Source: Vibrio ostreicida
Lineage (GTDB): Bacteria; Pseudomonadota; Gammaproteobacteria; Enterobacterales; Vibrionaceae
Assembly (NCBI RefSeq): GCF_013074385.2
Contig: NZ_JABEYA020000009.1
Location: forward strand, 62,001-126,000
Direction of reading: 5' to 3'
Length of the DNA: 64,000 bases
Under the pieces are notes generated by a model. That model made no database searches. It saw only the letters and a list, made by a program, of their open reading frames with translations, and was not told the origin of the DNA. Shown here one piece after another: positions 19,127 through 29,051 of this stretch (position 1 is its first letter; each line of letters begins with the position of its first letter). The translations under genes and the position numbers were made by a program.

Positions 19127-19152
19127 AAAAAGCGAGCTCAGGCTCGCTTTTT
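19127..19152. terminator. Bidirectional terminator between the 63-residue gene and ridA
   Basis: AAAAAGCGAGC / GCTCGCTTTTT is an 11-bp stem with a TCAG loop and T runs on both strands, between convergent genes. Confidence 0.88.
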
Positions 19153-19157
19153 TGATT

Positions 19158-19547
19158 TTACTGTCTAACGGCGATGGCTTCGATTTCGATGCCTACATCC
19201 TTTGGTAGACGAGCAACTTCTACGCATGAACGAGCAGGGTAGTTCTCGACGTCATGCTCGTCGAAAAACTTGCCGTAAACCTCATTAACGGTGCCAAAAT
19301 CATTTAAATCTTTAACAAAGACAGTGAGCTTCACGATGTCGGCTACGGTCAAGCCAGACGCGGCCACAACGGCTTTCACATTTTCCAAAGATTGACGAGC
19401 CTGTTCTGCGATGTCTGATGAGACTTCGCCATTGGCTGGATTGACCGGGATCTGACCAGACGTTAGTACCATATTCCCTAGATCAACGCCTTGAACGTAA
19501 GGGCCGATAGCCGCTGGAGCTGATGTTGTATGAAGCACTTTAGTCAT
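19158..19547 (-). CDS. ridA: 2-iminobutanoate/2-iminopropanoate deaminase RidA
   Basis: RidA hydrolyses reactive enamine/imine intermediates released by pyridoxal-phosphate enzymes such as threonine dehydratase and so protects other enzymes from damage. The 129-residue product has the family pattern: APAAIGPYVQGVDLGNMVLTSGQIP, LENVKAVVAASG and NYPARSCVEVARLPKDVGIEIEAIA, which holds the key arginine. It lies downstream of pyrBI on the same strand with a 121-nt gap, a linkage common in vibrios and enterics. Confidence 0.97.
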   Translation of the reverse strand: MTKVLHTTSAPAAIGPYVQGVDLGNMVLTSGQIPVNPANGEVSSDIAEQARQSLENVKAVVAASGLTVADIVKLTVFVKDLNDFGTVNEVYGKFFDEHDVENYPARSCVEVARLPKDVGIEIEAIAVRQ

Positions 19548-19668
19548 TTTTTTATTCCATCTGTTTAATGTTACTAAGGGGATTCAGTTTGCCGTGAAAG
19601 CGATAAATCGTAAAGAAAAATCCCTTGAGACGTGAGGTATGGATAGATAATTTATCATAATTTCTTGG

Positions 19669-20130
19669 TTAACGTTCGGTAACGATTTCACGAGAGAAGA
19701 CCTTCTCACAGTATTTACACCGGAGCCGAATGTCATTGTTTTTTTCAGATATCTGGAAACTGCTCTCTACCGGTTCATCATGGGTAATACAGTTGCTGTT
19801 TGGGCATTCAAAGACGCTGGTAATTTGTTCTGGCAGATCGAGGGCTAGCTTCTTAACAACTTCATAGTTTTCAATCTGATTAACGGTGGCATGGGGTGCG
19901 TAGAGCGCCAACTTACTGGCTTGTTCTTTGCTGATGAACACATTTTCTATTTTGAGTAAGTCTTTATGACCCAATGCAGAAGAAGGAAGGTTGAGTCCAA
20001 CGGTTACACGTTGGGCTGATTTGTCCATTGAGAACAGTTTAAGTACTTTAATACCAATTTGCGCAGGTATGTGATCAATAACAGTACCATTTTTGATCGC
20101 TTCAACCTGTAATTGAGAGTCTTTAGTCAT
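19669..20130 (-). CDS. pyrI: Aspartate carbamoyltransferase regulatory subunit
   Basis: PyrI binds CTP and ATP and passes allosteric control to the catalytic trimers of aspartate transcarbamoylase. The 153-residue length is standard. The N-terminal allosteric domain contains [19 protein letters not shown]. The C-terminal zinc domain shows the four cysteines as CPNSNC and CKYC. It starts 15 nt after the pyrB stop codon and is co-transcribed with it. Confidence 0.98.
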   Translation of the reverse strand: MTKDSQLQVEAIKNGTVIDHIPAQIGIKVLKLFSMDKSAQRVTVGLNLPSSALGHKDLLKIENVFISKEQASKLALYAPHATVNQIENYEVVKKLALDLPEQITSVFECPNSNCITHDEPVESSFQISEKNNDIRLRCKYCEKVFSREIVTER

Positions 20131-20145
20131 AATAAGTTTTTCCGA

Positions 20146-21075
20146 TTACAGTGCTTGATTGAGGACAAGTGCAAGAAGTGCTTCGCGCGCATAAACGCCA
20201 TTTTCAGCCTGCTGGAAGTAGTAGGCATGGCGTGTTTTATCCACATCGACAGTAATTTCGTCAACGCGTGGGAGTGGATGGAGGACTTTTAGGTTATCAC
20301 GTGCCTCCTTGAGAAGTTCTGCGGTGAGTACGTAGGCTGATTTGATATGAGCATATTCGGATTCATCGAACCGCTCTTTTTGTACCCGAGTCATATATAG
20401 TATATCGAGGTCGGGTATCACGGCCTCCATATCGGTATGCAGGCTGTATTTAATGTCGAGATCGTCCAGTTCCTCACAGATGTAGTCAGGCATTGCCAGT
20501 GCATCTGGAGCAATAAAGTAGAAATTAACTTGTTTAAATTTCGCTAAAGCTTGTGTCAGAGAGTGAACGGTTCGGCCATATTTTAAGTCTCCAACAAAGG
20601 CAATGTTGAGATTGTCCAAACGACCTTGGGTTTCAGCAATGGAGAATAGATCAAGCAAAGTTTGTGTGGGGTGCTGGTTCGCGCCATCGCCAGCATTGAT
20701 AACCGGTACGCCGTTTGAAAACTCACTTGCCAAGCGCGCAGCCCCTTCTTGTGGGTGTCGCATTATAAACGCATCAACATAGGACGAGATCACTTGCACT
20801 GAATCAGCAAGCGTCTCGCCTTTTTTTACCAATGACGTGTTACTGCCGTTGTCAAAACCGATAGCGTTGCCACCAATGCGTTGAATGGCCGTTTCAAAAG
20901 AGAGTCGGGTACGAGTTGAAGGTTCAAAGAAGCAACTGGCAATGACTTTGTTATTGATCAATTCTGGTTTTGGATGGGCTTTCAGTTGACCTGCGGTGTT
21001 GACAATCAGTTCAAGCTCCTCACGAGAAAGCTCAGCAATTGAGATAATGTGCTTGTTATAAAGCGTGTTAGTCAT
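20146..21075 (-). CDS. pyrB: Aspartate carbamoyltransferase catalytic subunit
   Basis: PyrB condenses carbamoyl phosphate with aspartate, the first committed step of pyrimidine synthesis. The 309-residue product has the carbamoyl-phosphate loop [15 protein letters not shown] (about residues 50-64), [10 protein letters not shown] and the HPLPRVDEI aspartate-binding loop. AGGTGGGA lies upstream of the ATG. It heads the pyrBI operon, which has an attenuator leader (21106-21222) and a promoter with a perfect -10. Confidence 0.98.
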   Translation of the reverse strand: MTNTLYNKHIISIAELSREELELIVNTAGQLKAHPKPELINNKVIASCFFEPSTRTRLSFETAIQRIGGNAIGFDNGSNTSLVKKGETLADSVQVISSYVDAFIMRHPQEGAARLASEFSNGVPVINAGDGANQHPTQTLLDLFSIAETQGRLDNLNIAFVGDLKYGRTVHSLTQALAKFKQVNFYFIAPDALAMPDYICEELDDLDIKYSLHTDMEAVIPDLDILYMTRVQKERFDESEYAHIKSAYVLTAELLKEARDNLKVLHPLPRVDEITVDVDKTRHAYYFQQAENGVYAREALLALVLNQAL

Positions 21076-21105
21076 AATTATCTTCCCACCTGAAATTTAG
21101 GTAAT

Positions 21106-21130
21106 AAAAAACCCCCCATAAGGGAGGCTT
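21106..21130 (-). terminator. pyrBI attenuator terminator
   Basis: On the minus strand AAGCCTCCC / GGGGGGTTT pairs over 9 bp (with G-U pairs) around a 4-nt loop and runs into T6. It lies between the leader peptide and pyrB. The leader's stop codon overlaps the edge of the hairpin, so a ribosome close behind polymerase would block hairpin formation. Confidence 0.88.
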
Positions 21131-21222
21131 CAAAAATCGTTGAAAATAGTAAAAAAAGCGGCCAGTAAGCTTTTTAACTTACTTAGTGTAAATCGTTTCT
21201 GAAAGTCCCATTTACGCGGCAT
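21130..21222 (-). CDS. pyrL: pyrBI leader peptide (PyrL-type)
   Basis: A 30-codon frame lies upstream of pyrB and reads MPRKWDFQKRFTLSKLKSLL then AAFFTIFNDF. It includes a run of seven T in the coding strand about 50 nt before the terminator hairpin. This is the layout of the enteric pyrBI leader: at low UTP, polymerase pauses in the U-rich tract, the ribosome catches up and prevents termination. The peptide sequence itself is not conserved with E. coli PyrL, which is usual. The start codon is a guess, but the frame reaches the hairpin exactly. Confidence 0.72.
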   Translation of the reverse strand: MPRKWDFQKRFTLSKLKSLLAAFFTIFNDF

Positions 21223-21254
21223 ATCACTCACTACCTTCGGATAAATTGCCGAGC

Positions 21255-21282
21255 ATTATACGCTGAACATGAGTGAACACAA
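21255..21282 (-). promoter_or_regulatory. pyrBI promoter
   Basis: On the minus strand TTGTGT (21282-21277), a 16-nt spacer and a perfect TATAAT (21260-21255) lie about 33 nt upstream of the leader peptide start. Confidence 0.7.
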
Positions 21283-21322
21283 GCGATGCTAATTCGTATT
21301 TTCCGTGTAAGCAGTGTAGATT

Positions 21323-22327
21323 TTATGCCCCAAGTGTGGCTACCATCACAGCTTTGATCGTGTGCATTCGGTTCTCCGCCTGATCAAAGACAATTGAGTA
21401 TTTAGATTCAAATACGTCTTCTGTGACTTCAAGCCCGCTCATGCCATATTTATCCGACACTCTTTTGCCTATCTCGGTTTGATCATTATGAAAAGCAGGT
21501 AAACAATGCATAAATTTGACGTGCGGGTTTGATGTCATGGCGATGACATCGGCATTGATCTGATAAGGCGCTAATAAAGCGACACGTTCATCCCAAGTGT
21601 TAGGATCTTCGCCCATAGAGACCCACACATCAGTGTAAAGGTAATCACAGCCTTTGACGCCTTGTTCTACATTTTCGGTGAGTATTATGTTGGCACCAGT
21701 GTGCTGGGCGATTGTTTGGCAAGTTGCAATCAATGCTTCTTCAGGCCAGAAGATTTTTGGTGCAACAAGACGAAGGTTCATTCCCATTTTTGCGGCACCA
21801 ACCAATAGCGAGTTACCCATATTATTGCGAGCATCGCCAAGGTAAGCAAAGGTGGTTTCGTTTAATGGTTTACCGCGTCCATGCTCTTGCATGGTCATGA
21901 AATCGGCCAGAACCTGAGTGGGATGAAATTCATCGGTTAGACCATTCCAAACGGGCACACCGGCATATTTGCCCAGTTGTTCAACAATGTCCTGACCAAA
22001 GCCACGATATTCAATTCCGTCATACATCCGCCCCAAGACCCTAGCCGTGTCTTTCATCGACTCTTTGTCGCCAATTTGTGAACCTGATGGCCCAATGTAA
22101 GAGACCTGAGCCCCCTGATCAAAGGCTGCAACTTCAAAGGCACAACGAGTGCGTGTGGAGGCTTTTTCAAAGATGAGAGCGATGTTTTTACCCTGCAATT
22201 TTTTTTGCTCACCGCCAGCATATTTCGCTTTTTTGAGAGTAACGGATAAATCAAGCAAGAAATCAATCTCGTTTGCAGTAAAGTCGAGAAGTTTAAGAAA
22301 ATTTCGATTCCGTAAGTTAAAGGCCAT
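21323..22327 (-). CDS. argF: Ornithine carbamoyltransferase
   Basis: This enzyme makes citrulline from ornithine and carbamoyl phosphate in arginine biosynthesis. The 334-residue product carries [20 protein letters not shown] (carbamoyl-phosphate loop, about residues 53-72), [12 protein letters not shown] and [11 protein letters not shown] with the ornithine-binding cysteine. I chose the ATG at 22327, which gives the length of E. coli ArgF/ArgI; an upstream in-frame codon at 22363 would add 12 residues. The catabolic form (arcB) is homologous and cannot be excluded, but there is no arc operon here and an ARG-box-like site lies upstream. Confidence 0.93.
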   Translation of the reverse strand: MAFNLRNRNFLKLLDFTANEIDFLLDLSVTLKKAKYAGGEQKKLQGKNIALIFEKASTRTRCAFEVAAFDQGAQVSYIGPSGSQIGDKESMKDTARVLGRMYDGIEYRGFGQDIVEQLGKYAGVPVWNGLTDEFHPTQVLADFMTMQEHGRGKPLNETTFAYLGDARNNMGNSLLVGAAKMGMNLRLVAPKIFWPEEALIATCQTIAQHTGANIILTENVEQGVKGCDYLYTDVWVSMGEDPNTWDERVALLAPYQINADVIAMTSNPHVKFMHCLPAFHNDQTEIGKRVSDKYGMSGLEVTEDVFESKYSIVFDQAENRMHTIKAVMVATLGA

Positions 22328-22385
22328 ATTTCTGTCCAACAAATCGTTCAGCTTGTTGACCATTCAAACATAATCTAGGTGTGTT

Positions 22386-22403
22386 TGTGAATTATTATTT
22401 GTT
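22386..22403. promoter_or_regulatory. ARG-box-like sequence upstream of argF
   Basis: TGTGAATTATTATTTGTT agrees with the ARG box AATGAATAATTATTCATT at about two thirds of positions, with the left half TGAAT intact. It lies 59 nt upstream of the argF ATG. A second box at the usual 3-nt spacing is not clear. Confidence 0.4.
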
Positions 22404-22404
22404 T

Positions 22405-22440
22405 AAAATGCCGAAATATGAATTATATTTCGGCATTTTT
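22405..22440 (-). terminator. Terminator of the PhoH-family gene
   Basis: A perfect 15-bp inverted repeat (AAAATGCCGAAATAT / ATATTTCGGCATTTT) with a 5-nt loop lies just after the stop codon of the PhoH gene and upstream of argF. Confidence 0.85.
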
Positions 22441-22442
22441 GA

Positions 22443-23819
22443 TTATAAATTCTCTTCGGCAAACTCCGCCAGACGGCTTCGAACGACACCGTTGAGGTGA
22501 ATGTTCGCACTGCCCTCGAAGTTTTTGAAACGCTCAACCATATACGTTAATCCGGAATTGACCGGGGTTAAGAAGTGCGAATCAATTTGGGCCAGATTAC
22601 CAGAGCAAACGATTTTTGTTCCTTCGCCGCAGCGGGTAATGATGGTTTTGATTTGCGAAGCGGTGAGGTTTTGGCATTCATCCAGCAAGACAAATGCGTT
22701 CTGAATGGAACGCCCGCGCATAAAGTTGATGGATTTGAACTGAATATTGGCTTTATCACAAATGTATTTCATCGAGCCTTCTGTGCAGTGATCATGTTTA
22801 TGCAAGGCTTCAAGTGTATCGGTGACAGCAGCGAGCCAAGGTAGCATCTTTTCTTCTTCACTACCGGGTAGGAAACCAATGGATTCTCCAATATCTGGTG
22901 TATTGCGAGTCACTATGATCTTATCGAACATACCGTGCTCTATGGTTTGTTCTAATGCAGAAGCGAGGGCAAGCAGTGTCTTACCGCTACCAGCTGCACC
23001 GGTTAAGATGACCAAATCGATATCCGGGTCGAGAAGGGCATCAAGGGCCATGCCCTGATAAATGTTTTTAGGCGTGATATCCCAAGCTCGGCGATGCAGC
23101 ATACGCTCTCTGCTCAGATCTCTGAGTATGATCTTTTCAGAACCAATGTTTTCTACTCGGCCAGCGAAGTCACTTTCTTCGTCAATGACATACTGATTTA
23201 GGTAAGTGGGTTCGAAAGGTTCGCGGTTCAGGGTGTGATAAGTGTGACCGCAACGATTTTTACTTTCTACCTCGTCCACATTGGTCCAAAAGTTGCCCTC
23301 AACTTGTTGGAAGCCTTTAGTTAAGTACTGAACGTCGTCAATCAACTGGTCAGTGCGGTAGTCTTCAACAAAGCGGACACCAGCTCCTTTCGCTCGCAAA
23401 CGCATATTGATGTCTTTCGTGATCAGAACCACTTCACGAGGCGCGCGCTTGTTTTGTAGGTAAAGAACGGCATTAAGGATTCGATTGTCACCTGCTTTGT
23501 CCGCAAATGCTTTGATCGTCTCCTGAAGTTCAAAATCGGCAAGAATGGAGATATGGCCCGTATTCTCTTTATCTCGGTTAATCGCGATGCCTTCAGAAAT
23601 TTCATCAGGTGTCGCGTCTTTGAACATGGCTTCCATGGCTCTGATCGCAACGCGTGCATCGCGCGCAACATCGCGTTTACTGTCTTTGATTCGATCAAGT
23701 TCTTCGAGGACAGTCATTGGGATGACCACGTCGTGTTCTTGAAATGAATAGATGGCTGAAGGTTCATGAAGAAGGATGTTGGTGTCTAGGACAAAAAATT
23801 TCCGATCCGTGTCACCCAT
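22443..23819 (-). CDS. PIN-domain PhoH-family ATPase
   Basis: PhoH2-type proteins join an N-terminal PIN RNase domain to a C-terminal PhoH (helicase-like) ATPase; relatives unwind and cut RNA. The 458-residue product has the PIN domain first (FVLDTNILLHEP and VLEELDRIKDSKRDVARDAR, acidic residues intact), then the ATPase: Walker A LTGAAGSGKTLLALA around residue 260, the Walker B region NAFVLLDECQNLT and a final SGNLAQID. The ATG at 23819 has a near-perfect AAGGAG 6 nt upstream, so the 12 extra in-frame codons upstream are not used. It is a single gene ending in a strong terminator. Confidence 0.92.
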   Translation of the reverse strand: MGDTDRKFFVLDTNILLHEPSAIYSFQEHDVVIPMTVLEELDRIKDSKRDVARDARVAIRAMEAMFKDATPDEISEGIAINRDKENTGHISILADFELQETIKAFADKAGDNRILNAVLYLQNKRAPREVVLITKDINMRLRAKGAGVRFVEDYRTDQLIDDVQYLTKGFQQVEGNFWTNVDEVESKNRCGHTYHTLNREPFEPTYLNQYVIDEESDFAGRVENIGSEKIILRDLSRERMLHRRAWDITPKNIYQGMALDALLDPDIDLVILTGAAGSGKTLLALASALEQTIEHGMFDKIIVTRNTPDIGESIGFLPGSEEEKMLPWLAAVTDTLEALHKHDHCTEGSMKYICDKANIQFKSINFMRGRSIQNAFVLLDECQNLTASQIKTIITRCGEGTKIVCSGNLAQIDSHFLTPVNSGLTYMVERFKNFEGSANIHLNGVVRSRLAEFAEENL

Positions 23820-24340
23820 AAGCGTCTCCTTGCCGCGATGCGGCTTGTTTGCCATTCACAAGAGTTTGTGATGTGGCCTACTTGCGGTTGCTTGCAGCAT
23901 GTCGCTCAGAGATCGCTGTCGGTTAGCTACAATGTTGCAAGCCCGTGTTGATCGTCATCTGAAACAATGCATCTCTTGTGCCAGTCGTAAAATTGACACA
24001 AAGAGTTACGTTATCCTCTGTGAGTATAAGTCAGATTCGAACTTGTCCTTTTTAGAATTGCCACTCTTTTCTTACACTTTGATGTCATGCAAAAGATGAA
24101 GAAAAAATTGTTGATTTTTTGAGGGTTTGTACGTGACCAACATCACAGGTTCGAGTAATATGGGCGACCTTTTTGTCCGTGATGACTGACGTGTTAGATG
24201 ATGTGTCAGTTGCTTTTTAGTTACGTGATTATCAAATACGTGGGCGCGGGGCGAATGAACAAAATTTTGTCGCCGCAGGCCAACAACCTCTAGAATAACT
24301 AGATCTATTTTTTGAATTTAACAGGTGAGGTAGTCGATTC
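23820..24340. other. Non-coding region between the PhoH gene and rapA
   Basis: This 521-nt divergent spacer contains no convincing gene. One feature stands out: CGTGA-CCAACA-TCACA at 24132-24147, one mismatch from a CRP site. Its spacing to the -10-like TAATAT at 24157 does not fit a standard CRP class, so its role is unclear. Confidence 0.5.
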
Positions 24341-27250
24341 ATGACATTTGCTTTAGGCCAGCGCTGGATTAGCGATACGGAAAGCGATCTTGGTTTAGGG
24401 ACGGTGGTAGCATTAGATGCTCGTACGGTCACATTAATGTTTGCTGCTTGTGAAGAAAACCGAGTCTACGCCCGTAATGATGCGCCCGTCACCCGAGTCA
24501 CCTTTAATGTTGGCGATAGGGTCGACAGTCAGGAAGGATGGTCACTGAGCATAGAACAAGTGGTCGAAGACCAAGACCTATTAAGCTATATCGGTATGCG
24601 AGAAGATACTGGTGAGCAAGGGATAATGCTCCGCGAGATCATGTTGAGTAACCAGATCCGTTTTAACAAACCGCAAGATAAACTCTATGCGGGTCAAATT
24701 GATCGTATGGATAACTTTGTGTTGCGTTATCGAGCGTTGATTAACCAATATGAACAGCACAAGAGCCCGATGAGAGGCCTATGTGGTATGCGTGCAGGTT
24801 TGATTCCCCATCAGTTATTTATTGCGCATGAAGTTGGGCGCCGCCATGCGCCACGCGTTTTACTCGCCGATGAAGTTGGGTTGGGTAAAACCATTGAGGC
24901 TGGGATGATCATTCATCAGCAAGTGTTGGCTGGTCGTGCAGAGCGAATTCTCATTGTCGTTCCAGAGACTCTTCAACATCAGTGGCTTGTTGAAATGATG
25001 CGTCGCTTTAACCTTCATTTCTCTATTTTTGATGAAGAGCGGTGCATCGAAGCTTTTGCTGATTCTGACAATCCATTCGATACTCAGCAATACGTCTTGT
25101 GCTCTTTAGATTTTTTACGCAAAAGCCGTAAACGTTTTGAGCAAGCGCTTGAAGCTGATTGGGATCTGCTGGTGGTTGATGAAGCGCATCATCTTGAATG
25201 GAGTCAAACACAGCCAAGTCGTGAATATCAAGTAGTAGAAGGGTTGGCAGAGCGTACGCCGGGTGTATTATTGCTCACCGCAACACCCGAGCAGCTTGGC
25301 CGCGAAAGTCATTTTGCGCGACTGCGTTTGCTCGATCCAGACCGTTTCTTCGATTATCAAGAATTTGTTAAAGAAGAAGAACAATACGCGCCAGTGGCGG
25401 ATGCGGTCAGCGCCTTGCTGTCTGGCGAAATGTTAGAGAATCACGCGAAAAACCAGATCGCTGAGCTGTTATCAGAACAGGACGTTGAGCCATTATTTCG
25501 AATTATTGAAAGTGATAGTAGTGATGATTTAAAAGCCGTCACGCGGCAAGAATTGATCGAGAATTTGATGGATCGTCACGGTACTGGGCGCGTCTTATTC
25601 CGCAACACTCGTGCTGCCATTAAAGGTTTTCCTAAGAGAAATGTGAACCTTTTACCCATGCCAATACCTCAACAGTACACCACATCGATGCGTGTCTCAG
25701 GCATGATTGGCGGCAAGCTTAATGTCGAAGCTCGGGCGATGAAGAACCTTTACCCCGAAGAAATTTTTCAAGAATTTGAAGGGGATGATGCCAGTTGGTG
25801 GCAGTTCGATAGTCGTGTGAATTGGCTCATTGATAAAATAAAAGATAAGCGTAGCGAAAAAATATTGGTTATTGCATCACGTTCCAGCACGGCTTTGCAG
25901 CTCGAGCAAGCACTTCGGGAGCGAGAGGGTATTCGTGCCACTGTTTTTCACGAGGGTATGTCAATCCTCGAACGAGATAAGGCCGCCGCCTACTTTGCTC
26001 AAGAAGAAGGAGGGGCCCAGGTTCTTATCTGTAGTGAAATTGGGTCAGAAGGGCGTAATTTCCAATTCTCTAACCAATTGGTCATGTTTGACTTGCCGTT
26101 TAATCCAGACCTCCTAGAGCAGCGTATTGGCCGCCTTGACCGGATTGGCCAAAACCGTGACATTGATATTCATGTGCCTTATCTAATGGGGACATCACAA
26201 GCCATTCTGGCTCGTTGGTTTGATGAAGGCCTTGATGCATTTGCAGAGACGTGCCCGACAGGTCGCACTGTCTATGATAAATACGCTGACCAGTTAGTTG
26301 AAATGTTGGCATCGGGAGACATGACGGAACTGGATGAGGTAATTTCTGAATCTGCATTGCTCAATAAAGAACTGAAAGCACAGCTTGAGCAAGGACGTGA
26401 TCGGTTACTTGAAATACATTCTAATGGCGGGGAAAAAGCACAATCTATCGTTGAAACGATTGCTGCAACGGACGGCGATACAAACTTAGTCACGTTTGCC
26501 CTAAGCTTGTTTGATACGATTGGATTGGATCAAGACGATAAGGGTGAGAATGCATTGGTGGTTACGCCATCGGAACACATGTTAGTCCCCAGCTATCCGG
26601 GGCTTCCCTATGAAGGCGCCACTATTACATTTGACCGCGAAACGGCGTTATCTCGTGAAGACATGAATTTCATGAGTTGGGAGCACCCGATGATACAAGG
26701 AGGGATCGATTTATTGATGAGCGAGGGCGTGGGCACCAGTGCAGTATCCCTACTCAAAAATAAAGCGCTACCTGTTGGGACTTTGCTTCTTGAACTCATC
26801 TTCAAGGTCGATGCGCAGGCACCCAAACGCAGTGGTATTAGTCGTTTCTTGCCGACCACTCCTATTCGGATGATGTTAGATGGCAAAGGGAATGATTTAT
26901 CTGATCAGGTTGAATTTGAAAGTTTCAATCGTCAATTGAGTCCAGTGGGCCGCCATATTGCAACTAAGCTTGTGGCATCAGTGCAATCGCAAGTGCATCA
27001 GTTAGTGGCAACCGGCGAAGCTTTGATTCTGAATAAAGTAGAGGCTGTTCGTGATCAAGCACAGCAAGATATGCAGGTGAGCTTGAATTCAGAGTTGGAA
27101 CGATTGTTGGCGTTAAAAGCGGTCAACCCAAACATTCGTGATGAAGAAATTGCGGCCATTGAGGATCAAATAAAAGAGCTGACAGGTTACATTCGTCAAG
27201 CTCAGTATCAGTTGGATTCGCTTAGAATGATTGTTGTTTCCCACAATTAG
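24341..27250 (+). CDS. rapA: RNA polymerase-associated ATPase RapA
   Basis: RapA (HepA) is a Swi2/Snf2-type ATPase that binds core RNA polymerase and helps recycle it after transcription. The 969-residue product matches E. coli RapA in length. It starts with the N-terminal Tudor-like region ([20 protein letters not shown]). The helicase core follows: Walker [17 protein letters not shown] (about residues 174-189), DEAH box [21 protein letters not shown] and motif [14 protein letters not shown] long C-terminal domain completes it. It is followed by a hairpin and then rluA, the standard neighbour. Confidence 0.98.
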   Translation: MTFALGQRWISDTESDLGLGTVVALDARTVTLMFAACEENRVYARNDAPVTRVTFNVGDRVDSQEGWSLSIEQVVEDQDLLSYIGMREDTGEQGIMLREIMLSNQIRFNKPQDKLYAGQIDRMDNFVLRYRALINQYEQHKSPMRGLCGMRAGLIPHQLFIAHEVGRRHAPRVLLADEVGLGKTIEAGMIIHQQVLAGRAERILIVVPETLQHQWLVEMMRRFNLHFSIFDEERCIEAFADSDNPFDTQQYVLCSLDFLRKSRKRFEQALEADWDLLVVDEAHHLEWSQTQPSREYQVVEGLAERTPGVLLLTATPEQLGRESHFARLRLLDPDRFFDYQEFVKEEEQYAPVADAVSALLSGEMLENHAKNQIAELLSEQDVEPLFRIIESDSSDDLKAVTRQELIENLMDRHGTGRVLFRNTRAAIKGFPKRNVNLLPMPIPQQYTTSMRVSGMIGGKLNVEARAMKNLYPEEIFQEFEGDDASWWQFDSRVNWLIDKIKDKRSEKILVIASRSSTALQLEQALREREGIRATVFHEGMSILERDKAAAYFAQEEGGAQVLICSEIGSEGRNFQFSNQLVMFDLPFNPDLLEQRIGRLDRIGQNRDIDIHVPYLMGTSQAILARWFDEGLDAFAETCPTGRTVYDKYADQLVEMLASGDMTELDEVISESALLNKELKAQLEQGRDRLLEIHSNGGEKAQSIVETIAATDGDTNLVTFALSLFDTIGLDQDDKGENALVVTPSEHMLVPSYPGLPYEGATITFDRETALSREDMNFMSWEHPMIQGGIDLLMSEGVGTSAVSLLKNKALPVGTLLLELIFKVDAQAPKRSGISRFLPTTPIRMMLDGKGNDLSDQVEFESFNRQLSPVGRHIATKLVASVQSQVHQLVATGEALILNKVEAVRDQAQQDMQVSLNSELERLLALKAVNPNIRDEEIAAIEDQIKELTGYIRQAQYQLDSLRMIVVSHN

Positions 27251-27268
27251 CCGATAATTAACGAAAAT

Positions 27269-27291
27269 AAACCCAGTGATCCACTGGGTTT
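27269..27291 (+). terminator. Hairpin between rapA and rluA
   Basis: AAACCCAGTG / CACTGGGTTT is a perfect 10-bp stem with a 3-nt loop, 18 nt after rapA. It ends only 15 nt before the rluA ATG, so it could also affect rluA translation. Confidence 0.65.
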
Positions 27292-27306
27292 ACATTGGAC
27301 AGTAAT

Positions 27307-28044
27307 ATGGCAATGGTAGAATACAACCCACCGAAGGCGCCTTGGGTTGATATCGTCTTTGAAGACGACCATATATTAGCGGTGAATAAACCATCGGGTT
27401 TATTGTCGGTACCTGGGCGTCTCAAAGAGCATCACGACAGCATGTGGTCTCGACTCGCAGAAACGTACCCTGATATTCAAGTCGTGCACCGACTTGATAT
27501 GGATACGTCAGGGTTAATGTTGCTCGCAAAGACGAAGACCGCAGAGCGTTCGTTGAAGAAACAGTTTCAATACAGACTGACCCATAAGGTTTACTACGCA
27601 CGTGTTTGGGGTGAGGTTGAGGTCAGTGCAGGGGAAGTGGATTTTCCGTTGGTGGGTGATTGGCCGAACCGGCCAAGGCAAAAGGTTTGTTTTGAACATG
27701 GTAAAGCGGCAAAGACGCTTTTCAACGTGGTAAAGCGAGAAGACAAAACGACTTTAGTCCGGTTACTGCCTATTACTGGGCGCTCACATCAACTCAGAGT
27801 CCATATGCAAGCGCTAGGGCATGCGATTGTTGGTGATGAGTTTTACGCTCATGTGGAAGCGTTTGAGTTTTCTGATCGCTTAGCACTTCATGCGGCCGAG
27901 CTCAGTTTTTATCACCCGAACTCTCAAAGGCTTATGAATCTTTTCGTTTCATGTGACTTCTATCCTGAAGCCGAATCGATGCTCTTTCACTATTTTAATC
28001 CTGTGCGAGAATTGCCGGATTATAAAACACTGCCTTCCCCTTAA
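27307..28044 (+). CDS. rluA: Dual-specificity 23S rRNA/tRNA pseudouridine synthase RluA
   Basis: RluA makes pseudouridine at 23S rRNA position 746 and tRNA position 32. The product has the catalytic VHRLDMDTSGLMLLA motif (aspartate near residue 65), VNKPSGLLSVPGR, DWPNRPRQKVCFEHGK and ITGRSHQLRVHMQALGH, all typical of RluA. It is about 25 residues longer than the E. coli protein (219) at the C terminus. Candidate starts are ATG 27307 and ATG 27313, with no strong ribosome site for either; I chose 27307. It lies directly after rapA, as in other gammaproteobacteria. Confidence 0.93.
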   Translation: MAMVEYNPPKAPWVDIVFEDDHILAVNKPSGLLSVPGRLKEHHDSMWSRLAETYPDIQVVHRLDMDTSGLMLLAKTKTAERSLKKQFQYRLTHKVYYARVWGEVEVSAGEVDFPLVGDWPNRPRQKVCFEHGKAAKTLFNVVKREDKTTLVRLLPITGRSHQLRVHMQALGHAIVGDEFYAHVEAFEFSDRLALHAAELSFYHPNSQRLMNLFVSCDFYPEAESMLFHYFNPVRELPDYKTLPSP

Positions 28045-28071
28045 TTCGCAAGGGCAGGACTAGGAGATACC

Positions 28072-29034
28072 ATGACACTGCCCATTGTTGTTTTTCTTGA
28101 TCGAGCCACCATCCCTCCGCAGATTGAAGTACCGCATCTGCCTTTTGATCATCAGTGGATAGAATATGACGATACCTCACCAGCTCAAGTCGTGGAACGC
28201 TTGAAAGAGGCTCAAATTGTGATTACCAACAAAGTGGTTCTTAATGACAGCAGCCTGAGTCAATTGCCTTTACTTAAGATGATCGCCATTTCTGCAACGG
28301 GTTATAACAATATTGATATTGACTCTTGCCTTAAGCGAGGAATCGCCGTGACCAACGTTCAGGGTTATGCCACTCAGTCAGTACCTGAACATGTTATTGC
28401 GATGATATTTGCCTTGAAACGTAATCTTAAAGGTTATCACAATGATATTGCTAACGGAGAATGGCAACGTCACCAGCAGTTTTGTTTTTTTACTCACGCT
28501 ATCACGGATGTCGCGGGTTCAACACTCGGTGTGATTGGAAGTGGCACGCTCGGGCGCGCTACCGCGACGCTAGCAAAGGCGTTGGGAATGAATGTCTTAT
28601 TTGCGGAGCGTAAAGGTGCGTCAACGTGTCGAGACGGATTTCTTCCGTTCGAAAGAGTCTTATCTATGTCGGATGTCCTGACCCTTCATTGTGCTTTAAA
28701 CGAACAGACTCAGGGGTTAATTGGTGCGCATGAATTGGCACAAATGAAGACCAGCAGCATTGTTATCAATACCGGTCGAGGGGGGCTGGTCAATGAAGAG
28801 GCGCTCGTCAACGCGCTCAATCTTGGCATCATTAGTGGTGCAGGTTTTGATGTGTTTACCGATGAACCCGCTGAACAATCTAACGCCCTGATTGCCAATA
28901 TGCATTTGCCCAATTTGTTGCTGACCCCTCATGTGGCCTGGGGGAGTGATTCTTCGATTAAAAAATTGGCGGATATTTTAATTGCCAATATCGTCGCCTT
29001 TATCGAAGGGAGGGCACAGAATCGTATTGTTTAA
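28072..29034 (+). CDS. D-2-hydroxyacid dehydrogenase (NAD-dependent)
   Basis: The 320-residue product belongs to the D-isomer-specific 2-hydroxyacid dehydrogenases, which interconvert 2-oxo and D-2-hydroxy acids. Visible landmarks are the Rossmann GVIGSGTLGRATATLAKALGM (about residue 150), the catalytic arginine in INTGRGGLV, the glutamate in TDEPAE and the histidine in LLTPHVAW. The best fit is the glycerate/hydroxypyruvate reductase branch (HprA-like), but the substrate is inferred. It begins 27 nt after rluA with AGGAG before the ATG, so it may be co-transcribed. Confidence 0.88.
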   Translation: MTLPIVVFLDRATIPPQIEVPHLPFDHQWIEYDDTSPAQVVERLKEAQIVITNKVVLNDSSLSQLPLLKMIAISATGYNNIDIDSCLKRGIAVTNVQGYATQSVPEHVIAMIFALKRNLKGYHNDIANGEWQRHQQFCFFTHAITDVAGSTLGVIGSGTLGRATATLAKALGMNVLFAERKGASTCRDGFLPFERVLSMSDVLTLHCALNEQTQGLIGAHELAQMKTSSIVINTGRGGLVNEEALVNALNLGIISGAGFDVFTDEPAEQSNALIANMHLPNLLLTPHVAWGSDSSIKKLADILIANIVAFIEGRAQNRIV

Positions 29035-29051
29035 ATAACATTCAGCCGCCA

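Noticed and set aside
23899..24099. 66-codon open frame in the spacer before rapA
   Set aside because: No ribosome site; composition is not like coding DNA of the neighbours.
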